A stretch of DNA of 64,000 nucleotides, taken from assembly GCA_016748015.1 (NCBI GenBank), contig JAAOMT010000620.1:421246-485245 (forward strand), in the 5' to 3' direction. Origin of the DNA: Geosiphon pyriformis. Taxonomy: Eukaryota > Glomeromycota > Glomeromycetes > Archaeosporales > Geosiphonaceae. Numbering within the stretch: position 1 is the first letter of the stretch; every line of letters begins with the position of its first letter. The notes beneath the pieces were generated by a model. It had not been told where the DNA came from. It ran no database searches and saw only the letters and a program-made list of their open reading frames with translations. The position numbers were made by a program, and so were the translations under genes. Below, in pieces: positions 12,489-25,683 of the stretch.

Positions 12489-14387
12489 TTGTTCAACACT
12501 TTACAAGAAACAAATCCTTTTGTTGTTGATCTGGTTGCTCCCATGAGTGGTACTGGTGCTAAAAAAAAGTCAACCAGAATTCTAACTTCTGGTTTAGTTG
12601 GTAGTGGTTCAAGTCATAAAATCAAGAAACCTTCTGGTGGTGCTAAGCTATCAAGTAATGATGCGACTCTCAAAGATAGTGGGTCTGGTTAAGTAGTTGG
12701 GTAGTTTAATAGCATGGACACTAATGGAGAGGCTTCTGATGGTGAAAGAGTATCTGATTCCAAGATGAATACACCTCAAGCCAAGCATTTCAATAATGGT
12801 GTGATTATTGGCTCCCCTTTTGGCTCTATTAATTATGACATGGAGGAGGAAAAAGAGGTTTCTTTTCCTTTCTGTAAGTCTTTCTCTTTGGATAAGGTGT
12901 GGATCAATCCCAAAATCATTAAAATTCAGGTGGAAGTAGCTGTGAAAAAATCTTTCACTTTAGACATTGATTTTTCGGTTGTAGAAAAGAAATTGGCAAC
13001 AGCCAAAACTCAGGTCATAAGAAAATTATTTTCAGGAATCAATGGTTTTGAGGGGGCCACTACCCCCTCAAAATTTGAAGGGATCATCAGATCAACATTT
13101 ACTTTGTCAGAAAGCATGGAAAAGACCGTGTCATTGGCCAGAGAAAATAACATTATAGTGAACAGCGATTTTAAGAGACAAGGAATTTGCTCAGATCAGG
13201 ACATAGTCATCAAGGAAATTCCCATAGATATGCCAAAAAAAATGATCATCACTGCAGTATCTGAGTTTGGACAAATTAAGTCAATCAAAATTCAACTTAT
13301 TGGTTTATAGTAGAAGACTATGGTAAAATTTGCCAAATTAGAACAGGCTGTGTCTTTGGCTGCTAAGTAGTTTTTTCTAATTGGTAAGAACTCGGTTCGT
13401 GTGGCTATGGCAGTAGGTAATCGTAAAACTTGGGCATCTAGGAATCAGTTCAGGGCATTTTTGTTTACTTTGCCAGTGAGGATGACTGTCCATAATCTCA
13501 GTGATCTATTAGATGGGGCTGGTGGTAAAACTTACATAATCAACTATTCTTTGGAAACTGGAAATAGATTTTGCTGTGTTGTGGTTGGCTTTGTATCTGA
13601 CAAATCATTGGAGTCTGCTTTTCACACAGAACCAATTCTTGGTGGTGTAAGGCTTTCTTGGGCTAGATTGGATCTGGTTCGGTGTGAGCGGTGTGGGAAA
13701 TTTGGCCACTCTGCTTTGGAGTGTAATGCTGAGGTCACTTCTACTTTTGTGTCCTCTAAGTCTTTTAAAAGAGTTGTCTCTAATGAAAACCGCCTCTAGT
13801 TAGCCCATTTGTATGTAAAAAAAAGTGTGCCTATTTCTCGTTCAGTTGCTTTTGGTGGCAAATTATAGGCCCAAGTAGTCTCTTTTACACTCTCATCTAA
13901 TAATCTTCACTTTGGTTTTGATCTTGGTTTTGACTTCTTCTCTTCTGGTGCTTCAAGTGTGATTGGTTCCTCCTCTCATATGGTTTCTGCTAGTATATCT
14001 TTAGAGGCTCATCTTGCTTCTTTGGAGCATTTTGTGGAGCTTCTTGTGGATAAAGTGTCTGATATTGTAAGCAAACTTGAAAATTTGGTCTTGGTGCCCC
14101 CAGCTCTTACCTTCTCTTTTCAGAATATGGTGGTCCCAGTTGTGGCAAATATGGAGATTAATTCGGACATAACTCTGGATGATCCTAAGCTAATACTTCT
14201 TCTCTCCTCTTTGGTTTCCTCTAGTACTTCAGAATTAGGTTCAAGTAGTTCAAAAATTTTGACCTCAAAAGTGGGCTGTTTGGAGTCAAAATTGATGGCC
14301 CTCGAGGCTTCGGTTTGTTCAGTTTTGGAGAAATTAGATCAAATGTGTACTGGCTTGGATTCTGCAGTTTTTTTTTATCTCAATTAG
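12489..14387 (+). pseudogene. LINE ORF1, nucleic-acid-binding protein, broken
   Basis: The open pieces are 12489-12692, 12714-13310, 13401-13799 and 13959-14387, separated by in-frame TAA/TAG stops or short unreadable gaps. The third piece ends in a gag-like CCHC knuckle, C-X2-C-X4-H-X4-C (CERCGKFGHSALEC), at about 13683-13726. A Ser/Leu-rich, probably helical C-terminal region follows. In LINEs this protein coats the element RNA. A much more decayed relative lies at 54629-55976. The true start codon is uncertain because the first piece follows the 5' leader directly. Confidence 0.75.
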
Positions 14388-14389
14388 TA

Positions 14390-17300
14390 GTTTTGTGTGG
14401 AAGATTGCTACATGCAACATTAAAGAGATGAACAATCCTGCTAAGCAAGCTGATGTCATTTGTTGGCATAAAGAAATGGACAATATGATCTCAATAATTA
14501 CTGAAACAAAATTAAAGGGTAGAATTTGTCCTTGAATTGCTGATAAATTTCCTGAAGTACATGTATTCATCTTTGGTCTGAATTCTGATTATTTAGGTTT
14601 TGGTGTGGCAATAGTTATGAATGTTGCTTTAGTAAAACATGTATGCAAGATCTCTGAGGTACCCAGTCATCTTCTTTCTGTTAGACTGCTTTTTAAAAAT
14701 AAACCCTCGGTTTCTGTTTTGAGTCTGTATGCTGGTGCTTTACTGTTAACATGCTTTTCACAAGCAAGTGATGTGAACGCCTTGATTTCTAAGACTGTGA
14801 ACGAATCTTCTTTTGTGATTTTGGGTGGTGATTTTAATGAGAATGACTCTCGCAAGAGTGCTAGCTTCAAGAAGTGTGGTAGCTTGGGCTTGGTCAACTC
14901 TCTCATTGATAATAATTTTCTAAGGGCTTCAACATGGAGCAATTCTAGAGGTGTGGCAAAGACAATAGATTATTTATTTGTTTCTTCCAATTTGGTTAAT
15001 ACAATAGTGGATCGTGGTATTTTAGATGTTAGTGAATTCTTTGATACTGATCACCAATCTATTTCTGTATCGGTCAGTTTGGGTGGTTTGCTGGACACAC
15101 ATCTATGTTCACTTTGTAAACAGGCCAACAAGGACTGTTGAAAGTATAACTTCAAAAATGCTGACAATGCTTTATAGTTAAAATTCAAGGAGGTGATGAT
15201 AATGAATGCTGCTATGTTTTCTGATAATTTCGTGGCTGCCAATAAGCTTTCGGATTTGGATGCCATGTGAGATGTTATTTGTAAGATAATGTGCTTTTCA
15301 GCAGATGAAGTTTTCAAAAAAAAATGGTTTAAAAAATATGATGGAGTTTTCACCAAGAGTTTGTCCAAGTTCCACAAGCTGGAACTTCTGGTATCTAAAT
15401 TGGTTAGGGCCTTCCATTCGGTTAATAATGACAATTTTGTCTCATTGCTCAATACTTGGGAGTCACTTGATTCTGACAATGCAGTCGTGATTAGGTCTCT
15501 CTTTCTCTCTGGTTCATCTTTTAATAACATTCATTCAGCTCTGTCCAAAGTCAGAAAATCTTATTGTGCTTCAAAGTTGTCAGAATCTAAATGAGCCGAG
15601 GAATCACAAATCAGATCTGCTATTGAGAAGAAGATGGAGAGCTTTGTGTCTAACAAGGGTCACACTATCAGAAGTGTTTTGAAAAGATCTTTTCACAAGG
15701 TGGTCTTGGATTATTTGGTCATAGGTAATGAGCTAATTTTGGAACCAGACCCTGTCAAATCTAAAGTGAATGAGATTATGGAAGGTTGGACTCAAAAACG
15801 TGGTATAGTTTTTGATATCCCGGAAGACTAGTCTTGTTAATATTAGCCTTTGGACCATGTTTTTGATGGTGCTTTTTTTGATGTCATGAGCTGTATGAGT
15901 TTTGATGAGCTGTTTGGTGTGATCTCAAACCTGCCTAATGGCAAAGCTGCTGGTTTGTCAGGCATTTCCAATGAATTTTGGAAGCATTATGACATTTTGG
16001 TTCTTGGTATGCTCTTAGTGCTCATTAACTCTTGTCTTTCTGGTAAATCTGTGTCTGAAGTCTGGAAGGAGGCTTGAGTTTCGATGATTCTCAAACCTTA
16101 TGATTGGAAAGGCATACTCACGAACACTTGTCTTATTGCTTTAATTAAAATGGCTTGGAAAATTCTGTCCAAAATTCTCTCCAATAAGATTTCTTTGGCT
16201 TGTAGCAAGTTTGATGTTCTTCATGAAGACAATTTTTCAGTGCTCAAAGGCACTACGACTCAGTTTCTCATTTTTGCAATTGGTTCAGTGGTTAAGGATG
16301 CTCTTGAGAAGAACTGGAAGCTCTGGCTGGTTTTGCAAGACATGCGAAAGACATATGACTTAGTTGGTTGAGATCATCTTAAGAAGAGTTTAATTAGAAT
16401 CAAAATGTGTAACAAGTTTATTTGGTTTTTTGGGGGTATTCATGGCAGTTGTACCAACCGAGTAATGACTGATTTTGAGTTGACAGATGGTTATTGTGTA
16501 CATGATGGCTTGGACCAGGGAGAGGTGTTTTTACCTCTTCTTTGGGATATATTTTATGATCCTCTTTTGTGTAAAGTCAAGAGACAGGAAAGTGTGTGTG
16601 ATTACAGGCTGAATTCTCATTTTGTTGCTAAGACAGGCCGTGTGGAGTCTCAAGCTGGGTCAACATCTTTTTTTGCTGCTGGTGCTTTCGTGGATAATAT
16701 GATCTGGATTGGTAGCAGTCAGGTTGCGACACAATACATTCTTAATATTGCCAGCGAGTTTTTTCGGATCAATGACATTTCTATCAACAATGATAAGACA
16801 GTGGCCATTCCCATCAACTGCAAAGTTGCAAATCCTTCTTTATTGATCAGTGATGCTCCTATTTTGGTGGCCAAAAAAGGGAAATCTCATTGTTACTTGG
16901 GCATTTTTCTCTCAACTGAGGGCTTGTCACGACCCAATTTGGCCAAAGCTTATTTAGATGTCTAATTTTTTGCCAATCTTGTGCTGAGGAAAGCTATCTC
17001 TGACAAACAGTTTTCATATCTGGTTTCAGTGGTTTTTCATCCTATTATCAGTTATAGAACTCAATTTAGCTTTGTCCCTCTTAGTGTTTATAGTAAATAA
17101 GATGCCTTGATTTGCAAAGGCCTCAAATTCAAAGCTGGACTGCCCCGGAATTTCCCTAATGATGCATTTCATCACCTATCTCTTTATGGTTTAAAAACTT
17201 TTGAGCAAATTCAAGCTGAATACAAGTCGGCTTCTGTGATGTGTTTTGCCAATTCTGGTGGAATTTTGGGGTGTCTGTTTCTTCATAGGGCTCATAATTT

Positions 17301-19071
17301 ACAGGTTTTAAGCTAGCACTCTATTTATCCTTTGGTATTCCCGGCTCGTCTGAAAATTAGTCTTACAAACAATTTTTTAGCAGGTGTCATTCATATATTT
17401 AGAGATTGCAGTTTATCTTTAAGCGATGCTGGACCCAGTGCATTCTGGTTTTATAATGGTACTCTCATGTCTTTGGTGCTTGGTGAGTCAAATTTCTCCA
17501 AATGTCTCCCTTCACTTCAACAGTATGGTATTGCCTTTGTGGAACAATTATGTGGCTGTGAAAGTAGTGTTCTTGAGTGGGTGATCTTTAAGTGTTGGAA
17601 AAAACTGGATCCACGTGGCCCCATTCCTGAGTGGTTCGTCTTGTCTATTAAATTTCTGGATAATACAGTAGCTTCTTCTGTGTGAAATCCATCATTGGGT
17701 GATGCTGATGCCTCTAGTGTTTTGAATTCCATTGAGTTTGGTTTGGTTTGTGATCACTTATCTGGTCTGGGTGCTGGCTGCATCTCAGTGTACACAGACA
17801 GTTCTTTGTCTGGCTTGGGGTCTGTTAACATGAGGTCTGGTGCGGCGGTTTTCTTTGATGACATTAACATGGGTATGGGAGTCAAGGTTTTAAGTTTGAT
17901 GTTATCTACACTAGCAGAATTGCAGGTGATAGCACTTGTCCTTGAGTGCATTCCAGTGTCTAGTAGTGTTAATTTGTTTTCGGACAGTCAGGTGGCATTG
18001 AATGCTTGTAGATCTGAATTAAGTGTGTTTCATCCAGATTTCCGCACTTGCTATTGAGTGGAGCGCCATTATATTGTAAATCTTGTATGCTCGAAGAGGT
18101 TGAAAATCACCTGGCATAAAGTTAAGGACCATTCTGGTAATTTTGGCAATGACCATGTTGATGAGCTGGCTGGCCATGCTGCTTCCTCTAATTTGATTCT
18201 TTCTCTCCAGTTGGATGAAAGATACATCTTGGCTGGTAGTAATATTGTTTCAGATAATTCTAAACATTTTGTTTGCAATGTTTTTTATTCTATTTATTGT
18301 CTGTGCTGGAAGTATGGTTCAAGCACCAATGTTGTTACTCAAGATTTGTTGGTGGACATTGATTGGTGGAGGTCTGCCTCTGTCTGGTATTCTGATTTGC
18401 ATATGGCTGCTGGTCCTACTAGTAAACACACTGCTGGCATTTGCACATATTTCATGAAAGCTTTACATTACAGACTGCCTGTCGCTGTTCGCAAACACTT
18501 TTATGATAGAGGTTACCCAAGTGTGATCTGCTTATTTTGTGGCTGTGTGGAGGTCTCTGACCATGTTTTTTCCTGTGATGCTGATGCTGCTATTTGTGTT
18601 TGTCTTCTGAAAAACTATGCAACAATTTGGGAGAATATTTCCAGCCTTCATCATTCCATTTCTAGTGTATTACAATTTTTGTTCTCTTGTGTTTTGAACA
18701 CTTCATTCCGTATTGCCTTGTGCAAAGAATTTGTTTTTAAGAAGTGGTTTTATGAAGCAGTCTCTATGTTTGGTGATTCTAAGAGTGCTGGTGTGAAGGT
18801 TGTGACCTTTGTGTGTGCTCTGTGTCTCACTTTTAGGGATGAGATTTGGTCAGTTTATGCTAAGTATTGAGCCTTTATAGAAAAGCATAATTTGATCCCT
18901 CGTGATGGTTCTTTGCCTGATTCTAAATCTGGCCTATCTTTTGTTTACTCTGCTGGGGTTATCAGATTGCTGAGTATTGATGTAGCCTTAGGTATTAGTT
19001 TTGGTTTTCGTAGGTTCAGTTTGTTTATTTCTAATGCTTTTGATGCAGTTTCTGTTAGTATAAGTGCTTAA
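14390..19071 (+). pseudogene. LINE ORF2: endonuclease, reverse transcriptase, RNase H, broken
   Basis: An APE-type endonuclease lies at about 14395-15110 (GGDFNEND; TDHQSIS). RT lies at about 15850-16970 (NLPNGKAAG; LQDMRKTYD). Its expected FADD box reads FVDN at about 16691, so one catalytic Asp has become Asn. RNase H lies at about 17700-18190 (YTDSSLSG, LAELQ, FSDSQ, NDHVDELAG). A C-terminal Cys/His finger is at about 18530-18585 (CLFCG, DHVFSC). More than a dozen in-frame stops break the frame, most placed where Trp, Gln or Arg would be expected. The protein would nick target DNA and copy element RNA into it; this copy cannot. Confidence 0.85.
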
Positions 19072-19072
19072 T

Positions 19073-19212
19073 GTTGTCTTAATTGGCCTGAGTGGCTGGT
19101 CACGTGTAGAAAAATGCATAATTCACACCTAATTTAGATCAATTATTTGATGTATTTTATTAGGTAGCATTTGGACTTTACTTAATAAATGTGTTAAAAA
19201 AAATAAAAAAAA
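19073..19212 (+). other. LINE 3' UTR with conserved end and A-rich tail
   Basis: The segment near 19094-19128, containing GTCACGTGTAGAAAA and CACACCTAA, is shared with the ORF1-only element (minus strand, about 37975-38020) and with the fossil LINE end at about 43660-43705. It ends in A-rich sequence at 19193-19212. The shared 3' end is probably the site its RT recognises (inference). Confidence 0.7.
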
Positions 19213-19226
19213 TAGTAGTAATATAA
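19213..19226. repeat. Right target-site duplication of the LINE
   Basis: TAGTAGTAATATAA, exact copy of 12396-12409. Confidence 0.85.
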
Positions 19227-22084
19227 TAAGCTAATTATTAATAATTTTTATTGTTTATTTTGTTGTTTTTGTTGTTGTTTTTATTTTTTTAGTTGTTTTA
19301 TTTATAATAAACTATTAGTATTTCTATTTTTTTTTCTTATTTATAATGTATTTTATATTTAAACAATAAAAAAACAGTTTTCTATTTAGAAGTTTTATTA
19401 TTAGCTAGTTTTTTTTGGCTAGTAACGTTAATTTTTTATAATTAGTATAGATATTAAATTCTTAATATAAATATTTTTTCTATTTAATTATGGTTTAATA
19501 AATTATTAAGTATTTTAATATTAGAATTTTATAATTTTTTTTATTAAACTTAAATTTTTATTAACATATATTATTGAATGTTTTTTATTATTATTCTTTG
19601 TAATAATACTGCTTTTAATGTTAATTTAGAAGCATTAATAACAATTATAAATCTCTTATTATAATTTGAATATATTAAAACTAAGACTTATATAAGTTTT
19701 ATTGTTGTATATTTATCCACTTATATTACATATCTTTGACTTAAAGTTGGTGTAATTTCTAAGAAGTTTTGTATAAATTGTTAATAGTATTTAGCTAATT
19801 TTAAAAAGTTTTTAAGTTTTATTAAATTCTTTAATATTGAAAAGTTTTTTATTTTTTTAATTTTATTCAGATCTATTTTGATGTCTTCTTTTTTAATTAT
19901 ATATTTCAAGAATTTAAGTTCTGTTTTTTCAAAAAAACATTTGTTTATATTTAGTTTTAATTCAATATGTCTTAATCTTTTAAATATTTGTTGTAAATAA
20001 TAAAAATATTTATTAAATGTTTTTGAAAATACATTAATATTATTCAGATAAACAACTACTAATTTTAATAGTATACTAAAATAAACAATTTTCATTAGTT
20101 ATTAAAATATAGCAGATATATTAGTAAGTTAAATAATATTACTTCGAATTAAAAATTTTTTTCTTTTATTGTAAATGTTATTTTTTTTTTTTTGAATTTA
20201 TGGCTACTTATCAACAACTATTGTCTAAATTCAATATAAAAAATTATTTCTTTTTTCTAAATAAGTTAAACAATTCCTGGATTTATGAAATTAGATAACT
20301 ATTACTATATATAATACTGTTGAGCTTTTAATAATCTACATAAAACCAAATTTTGCTATTTTTTTGGTATTAATACTATTGGTAATAATTATAAATTAAT
20401 AAACAGTTAGATTAATCTTCTGTTTAATATTTAATTAATCTTTTTTCTAATAATATTATGACTAGTTAATAATATTTTGTATGTTTTTTATTTAATTAGT
20501 ATTTACTTACAAAGATATTAATATATTGTTTAATCAATAACTAAAGTTATATTCTTTGTAATTAATTCAGATTTTTTAAGTTTATTTGTTTTAATTATTT
20601 TGGTTAAAGCAAATAATATTTATTTTTTTGGGTTCAAATTTATAATATAAAGTTTACATATCTGTATAGTTAATTAAAATCTAATATATTGGTTGGCAAT
20701 TGGTTTTTAATTTCTGAACTTAAATATTTAATAATAATATTTGCTAGTATTTTTATATAGTTTTTAATATTGTTAAAAATTGAAATTTTTATATTTTTAT
20801 AATTCTTTGCTAATAAGTATAAGTTAATAATAATAATAGTTTTATTTTGATATTTTTTAGATTCTGCTTTAAAAATTTATAGCTGATTTTTAATTTTTTA
20901 AAGTATTTTCAATAAATATTTATAATATGACAAAATAGAAACATTGTAATTTGTAAAAATAATTTTTTCTAATCTGTAGTTTTTTTGTTATGTTAACAAG
21001 TATATTAATTATTTTTATTAATCTAAATCTTTTAATATCTTTAATAATTATTTCTAATTTTTTTTTGTTCTTATTAATATTAATTTTACTATTTTAATTA
21101 AAAACAAAAATATAGTCTGTATTATTTTTTTTTGGTTTTATTTTATAAGTTTTGTCTGAATTATTTTGTAATATAATAATAATAGTTTTTATATATTTTA
21201 TATTAATTATTTTTTTTTGCCTTAATTTTTTTTTAGCTAAACTAAATTTTAATGTTAATTAAATTATAATAGTTGTCAAGATTCTTAATGTTAATTTTAA
21301 ATCTATATTAGTAAATAAATAAAGTTCTAAATTATAAAAACTTGTCTTAAATATCTAAGGTCAAATTTAGTATTTATTTTATATGTTCTTTTAAACATAA
21401 TATTTTTATTGTTTTTATTAAATTATTTCAGTTTTTGTTTCTTTAATAAATTAAAAAACATAATATATTGTTTAGTTTTAGAAATAGTATTTGAATTTAT
21501 ATTAAATTTAAAAGTGGTGTTTGAATTAAAATTAAGCTCTAATTTTAATTTACTAATTTTATGAATTGGCTTATTAATTTTTAAGATAAAATAAATAATA
21601 CATAATAATAGATTATAAACAAAATTACATTTATTACAATATTTGAATTGGTTATTAAAATTAACAAGTTGTTGTTTTTGCTCTTTTTGAGTAAGTACTA
21701 ATAACTAGTAATACTTATTAAATTCTATTAAATTGTTAAGTATTATAAAAGATAAATCTTAAACCAATTTTTTTTTCTTAATATTTTTGATTATATGAAT
21801 TTTTTTGAATAATATTATTATATTTGACAGTTATTATTCTTCATATTTTGTTTTGTTATATAAACAACTGTTTAATTGATTAAAAACATAATTATAAATG
21901 GGTTATAATAGTGTTTTTTTTATATTCAGTTATAAATAAAAATTGTGTATTAACATAATTTATTATATAGTCTTTTTTTTAAGATATTATTTTATATTTT
22001 TTATTTAAAAAAGTTTTTTTGTATGTTATTGTCTTATTTTTTTTGTTTTTTAGATAGTTAAATTATTTAAAAATGTTTAAATAA
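19227..22084 (-). mobile_element. Fossil gypsy copy A, part 3: RNase H, RT and dUTPase-like region
   Basis: Gypsy A continues after the LINE and follows gypsy C from about 59150 to 62000. The open stretch 19781-20095 (-) is an RT fragment: VVVYLNN stands where YLDD is expected, followed by CFFEKTELKFL, matching C's CFFGKTKLKFL. Positions about 21080-21330 follow C's dUTPase-like region, and about 21640 follows the Cys-rich part. No PR or gag region of this copy is seen before the LTR at 22085, so copy A ends early, probably cut by the neighbouring element. Confidence 0.72.
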
Positions 22085-22990
22085 TATTATTGAAATTTTT
22101 TTTACTTTTTTTAATATTATTAATGCTATTTTATTATTAATTCTGTTGTTAATAAAAATTAATAAACTTCCAATAATTTAGTTTTTTTTTTAAAGTATTT
22201 TTTTATATTAATGATAAAATAACCAATTTCATGTCAATTATTTATATAGTTATTTTGTGGTAAAAGTTAATTTTTTTACCAAAAAAATTTATTTGTAAGT
22301 TTTTTAAAATATATGTAGTTATTTTACTATAAAAATTAACTTTTTTACAGGAACTCTTAACTGTAAACTATTTAATATTATAAAATAAAAATAAAAAAAT
22401 GTGTTTTTAAGAAAATTATTTTAAATTTAGGCCTAAAAATTACTAATAGTTACTAAAATTAATAGCTAATTAATTTCAAAATTTTAGTATAAAATAATTA
22501 TTTTTAAAGCAAAATAATTAAAAAATTTATGTTTTTTAAGTAAGTTTTATTTAAGTTGATTTGTAAAAATAATATTTACTAAAAAATATTAAAAAAGATA
22601 TTAGTTCTAATTAAGATATCTAATAAAAGTTTAATTCTAAATAAATTATATTTTTTCAAAAAAAGCTCTTCTTTGATATAACTTATTATAGTATTATTCT
22701 ATAATTTAACACTTTTTTTTTCTAATATTTTGGTAAATTAAAAATATATTTTGTTAAACTACAAATTGTTTTTGTAAACTATTAATTATTTTAATGAATT
22801 GTTAAATATTTTATCAAATTATTCAATATTTTGGCAAATTTTGAATGTTATATAGTTTAAAATATTATATAATTTAATTATTACAACTTAAGTATATTTG
22901 TGTTCTGTATAAATTAAGTTATTAATTAATTAATAATTCAGATAATTTGTTTTGTTTTTGTGAAATTATTTTTAAATTATAAGGGAATAA
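22085..22990 (-). repeat. Left (3') LTR of gypsy B, heavily mutated
   Basis: It aligns along its length to 30120-31000. It begins TATTATTG where the right LTR begins TGTTACTG. Shared landmarks include ATAACCAATTTCATG and the AGGCCT segment at 22430. Differences are mostly G-to-A and C-to-T. Its right limit is uncertain: similarity is clear to about 22944. Confidence 0.7.
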
Positions 22991-22999
22991 CTAGTAAAA

Positions 23000-24250
23000 T
23001 TAAATTAAGTGTTCAAGTTGGAAGGTTGTTCAATGACAACTATTGGCTCTAAGTTTTGGGGAATATCTTTGGGATTGACTAAAAGGGAATGTGTACCAAT
23101 TTGTGGAATTAATGGTTCAGGATTGTTTCTGGAATAATAGTGTTTTAATCAATCTCCATGTGCAACTTTTGCTAAAATTTTGTCATCAAGTCTTAACTTG
23201 TATGATCCATTGCCTAGTATTTTATGAATAAAGAATGGTCTATCCCATTTATTTTCAAATTTTCTACTCCATTGTTTTTCAGCTTTAGTTCTGTGCAGGA
23301 GAACTTTGTTTCCAACTTTAAAATCATTGGTAACTAGAGGCAATTTGTTGTCATGCCATTTTTTTTGTTGAGTTTGGGAGTATTCAATATGAGTGGCTGC
23401 TGTTTGTTGTTTTCCTTTTAACGTGTTGATAAGTGTGTAGGCTCTTCGTTGAAGTGTTTCCTGAAAATTGTTTTCATCAATTGGTTGTGCTGGGTATGTT
23501 TCTACTGTGAAACTAATTGGTAACGTTGCTGTCCTTCCATAAGTTAAATCAAATGATGTGTGTTTTGTGGTATCTTGTTTTAGTGTTTTGTATGCTAGTA
23601 ACATTGATGGAATAAAAATATCCCATTCTTGCTCAAAATCAGTTGAAACTTTGGCTAATGACTCATACAATGTTTTGCTAAAATGTTCCACAAGTCTGTT
23701 TGTTTGTGGATGGTAGGGCAAAGACAAAGGTCTTTTGACATTGAATTGTTCACAAATTTTTTGTATCAAGTTGTTCACAAAATGTGTCTCTTAATCGGAT
23801 AAAAGTTCAATTGGACATCCATGTCTACAAATAATGTCTTCATAGATGAAATTTGCTATTGATTTTACATCTGCTCGTTAAATGGCTCTGGCTTTGGGCT
23901 ATTTAGTAAGATAGTCTACTGCTACTGCAATATAACGGTTTTTTTGAGTGGTAATAGATAGTGGTCCGACTAAATTGATACCAACTCGGTCAAAGGGTTG
24001 TTCAACTTTGATTAGATTTAATGGTTTAGTAGGGTGTGTTCTTTTTCTTCTTTGACAACTATCACAAGATTCGACATATTCATAAATGTCTTTTCTTATT
24101 CAAAGCCAAAAGTAGTATTCTAGTGTTTTTTGGGTGGTGCTGTCTTTTCCAAAGTGTGCTAATGAAAGATCTGAGTGCATGTTGTATAATATAGTCTCTT
24201 TTTCCTGTTCTTGTATTAATCTGAGTGGTTTGTTTGAGTTTTTGAAATTT
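23000..24250 (-). pseudogene. Gypsy B integrase
   Basis: On the minus strand an H2C2 zinc-binding region (near 24180-24040, ending CDSCQRRK) precedes the catalytic core. The first core Asp is Asn (INLVGPL), the second lies in LLSD and the Glu in NRLVE. The open piece 23149-23778 holds the end of the core and the C-terminal region (VGNKVLLHRTK, WDRPFFIHKI). In-frame stops lie in the core (after LLSD and after LTK). The enzyme would insert element DNA; the lost Asp and the stops make it dead. Gypsy C carries all three acidic residues. Confidence 0.8.
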
Positions 24251-24429
24251 CAATGATAAATAATGTTGTTGTGTAGAAAATATTGTTTGGCTTGTTGTTG
24301 TAGTTGATGTTTTTTATCTGGAGACCAATCTGTTGAGATTGTTAATGTTTCCAAATATTGTTTGAGATTGTTGTAGTTTTCCAAATTCATTGTTTGTTGG
24401 CTGTTTTGGTTGGTTAAGTTGAGTATTGG

Positions 24430-25640
24430 TTTTTGTGTTTTCTAATCTTGTCTCATTCTGGAAAGACAGTCAACATTGGTGTGGAGTTTTCCTGGTTTGT
24501 GATGTACTATGTATCAATAGTTTGCTAAAAATTCTGTCCATTGGATTTATTTTGCATTCAGCTGAGTATTTTTATTCTGAAGCCATTTGAGTCCAATATT
24601 ATCAGTGATAATATCGAATTTTTTAGACCTAAGATAAAGGTTGAAGTGGTATAGGGCCCAGATTATGGCTGCTGTTTCTAATTCTGTGGCAGAGTAGTTT
24701 TTCTCAGCTGGTTTTAATGTTCTACTAGCATAAGCAATTACTCGCTCATTTCCGTTGTCATCTAATTGTGATAAGATGGCACCAAAGGCAGTATAAGAGG
24801 CATCTGTTGTTAATCGAAATCAGTTGCTGAAATCTGGGTAGGCAAGAATTGGAGCTGTCGTTAGTTTTTCTTTGAGAATTTCAAATGCATTTTGGCATTC
24901 AGCAGTCCATTTGTATTCGACGTTTTTGGTGGTAAGCTGGTTGAGAGATTTTGCGATTTCTGAGAATTTTTTAATAAACTTCCGATAGTAGGAGGCTAAC
25001 CCTATGAATCCTCTTAGTTCTGTAGTGTTTCGAGAAGTTTTGAAGTTTTTGACAGCGCTGATTTTTCCAGGATCTGGTTTGATTCTATCTTTATTAACGA
25101 TATGACTAAGGAAGGCCAAGCTTGTTTTTCTAAAGTAGCATTTTTCGATGTTGAGTTTTAGTCCTGCTTTTTGTAATCATTAAAAAACTTCTTGCAGGTG
25201 TTTTAAGTGTAATTCAAACAATAGAGAATAAACATCAGTATTGTCAAGATAAACAACTACTGATTTCCAAAGAAGCTCTTGATACATAACATTCATTAAT
25301 CTCTGAAACATTGCTGGTGCATTGCATAATCCGAAGGGCATTACATTAAACTCATAATTTCTGCTTTGGGTGGTGAATGTTGCTTTGGGGTGATCTTTGG
25401 GATCCATAGCAACTTGCCAGTAACCACTTTCTAAATCTAGTGTTGAAAAGTATTTGGATTTTCCAAGGGCATCTAACATGTCATTAATTTGGGGAAGGGG
25501 GTAAGCATCTTCAATTGTAACATTGTTGAGTTGTCTATAGTCAACACAAAATCGTATCTTTCCATTTTTCTTTTTAATTAGCACTACAAGTAAAGTTCAA
25601 GAACTTATAGAGGGTTGGATGAGCTCATTGTTAAGCATTT
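24430..25640 (-). pseudogene. Gypsy B reverse transcriptase and RNase H
   Basis: The open piece 25180-25584 holds the RT core: FCVDYRQLN, TLDLESGYWQ and MPFGLCNAP. The YLDD box reads YLDN (about 25240-25251). Piece 24820-25119 carries the thumb region (HIVNKDRIKPDPGKI) and connection. RNase H follows at about 24500-24830 (TTDASYTAFGAIL, ATELE). Stops separate the pieces. Asp-to-Asn in the catalytic box fits a single G-to-A change and disables polymerisation. Confidence 0.82.
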
Positions 25641-25683
25641 GTTGTACTTCTTTTTGGATGAATTGGTGGCTTTTTGGAGCAAC

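Larger units (their letters stand above)
12410..19212 (+). mobile_element. Nearly full-length LINE retrotransposon, inactivated
   Basis: The element is about 6.8 kb, with a 5' leader, ORF1 (12489-14387), ORF2 (about 14390-19071), a short 3' UTR and an A-rich tail ending at 19212. It is flanked by a 14-bp duplication and sits in fossil gypsy A. Both ORFs stay in a readable frame broken by many TAG, TGA and TAA stops. It is far less decayed than its host element, so it landed later. The endonuclease, RT, RNase H and CCHC ORF1 suggest a Tad/I-like LINE; the exact clade would need a tree. Confidence 0.9.

Noticed and set aside
12489-19071. Stop codons in the LINE as evidence for a non-standard genetic code
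   Set aside because: The four genes use ordinary codes and end at normal stops; the stops in the elements are of all three kinds and fit G-to-A/C-to-T decay.
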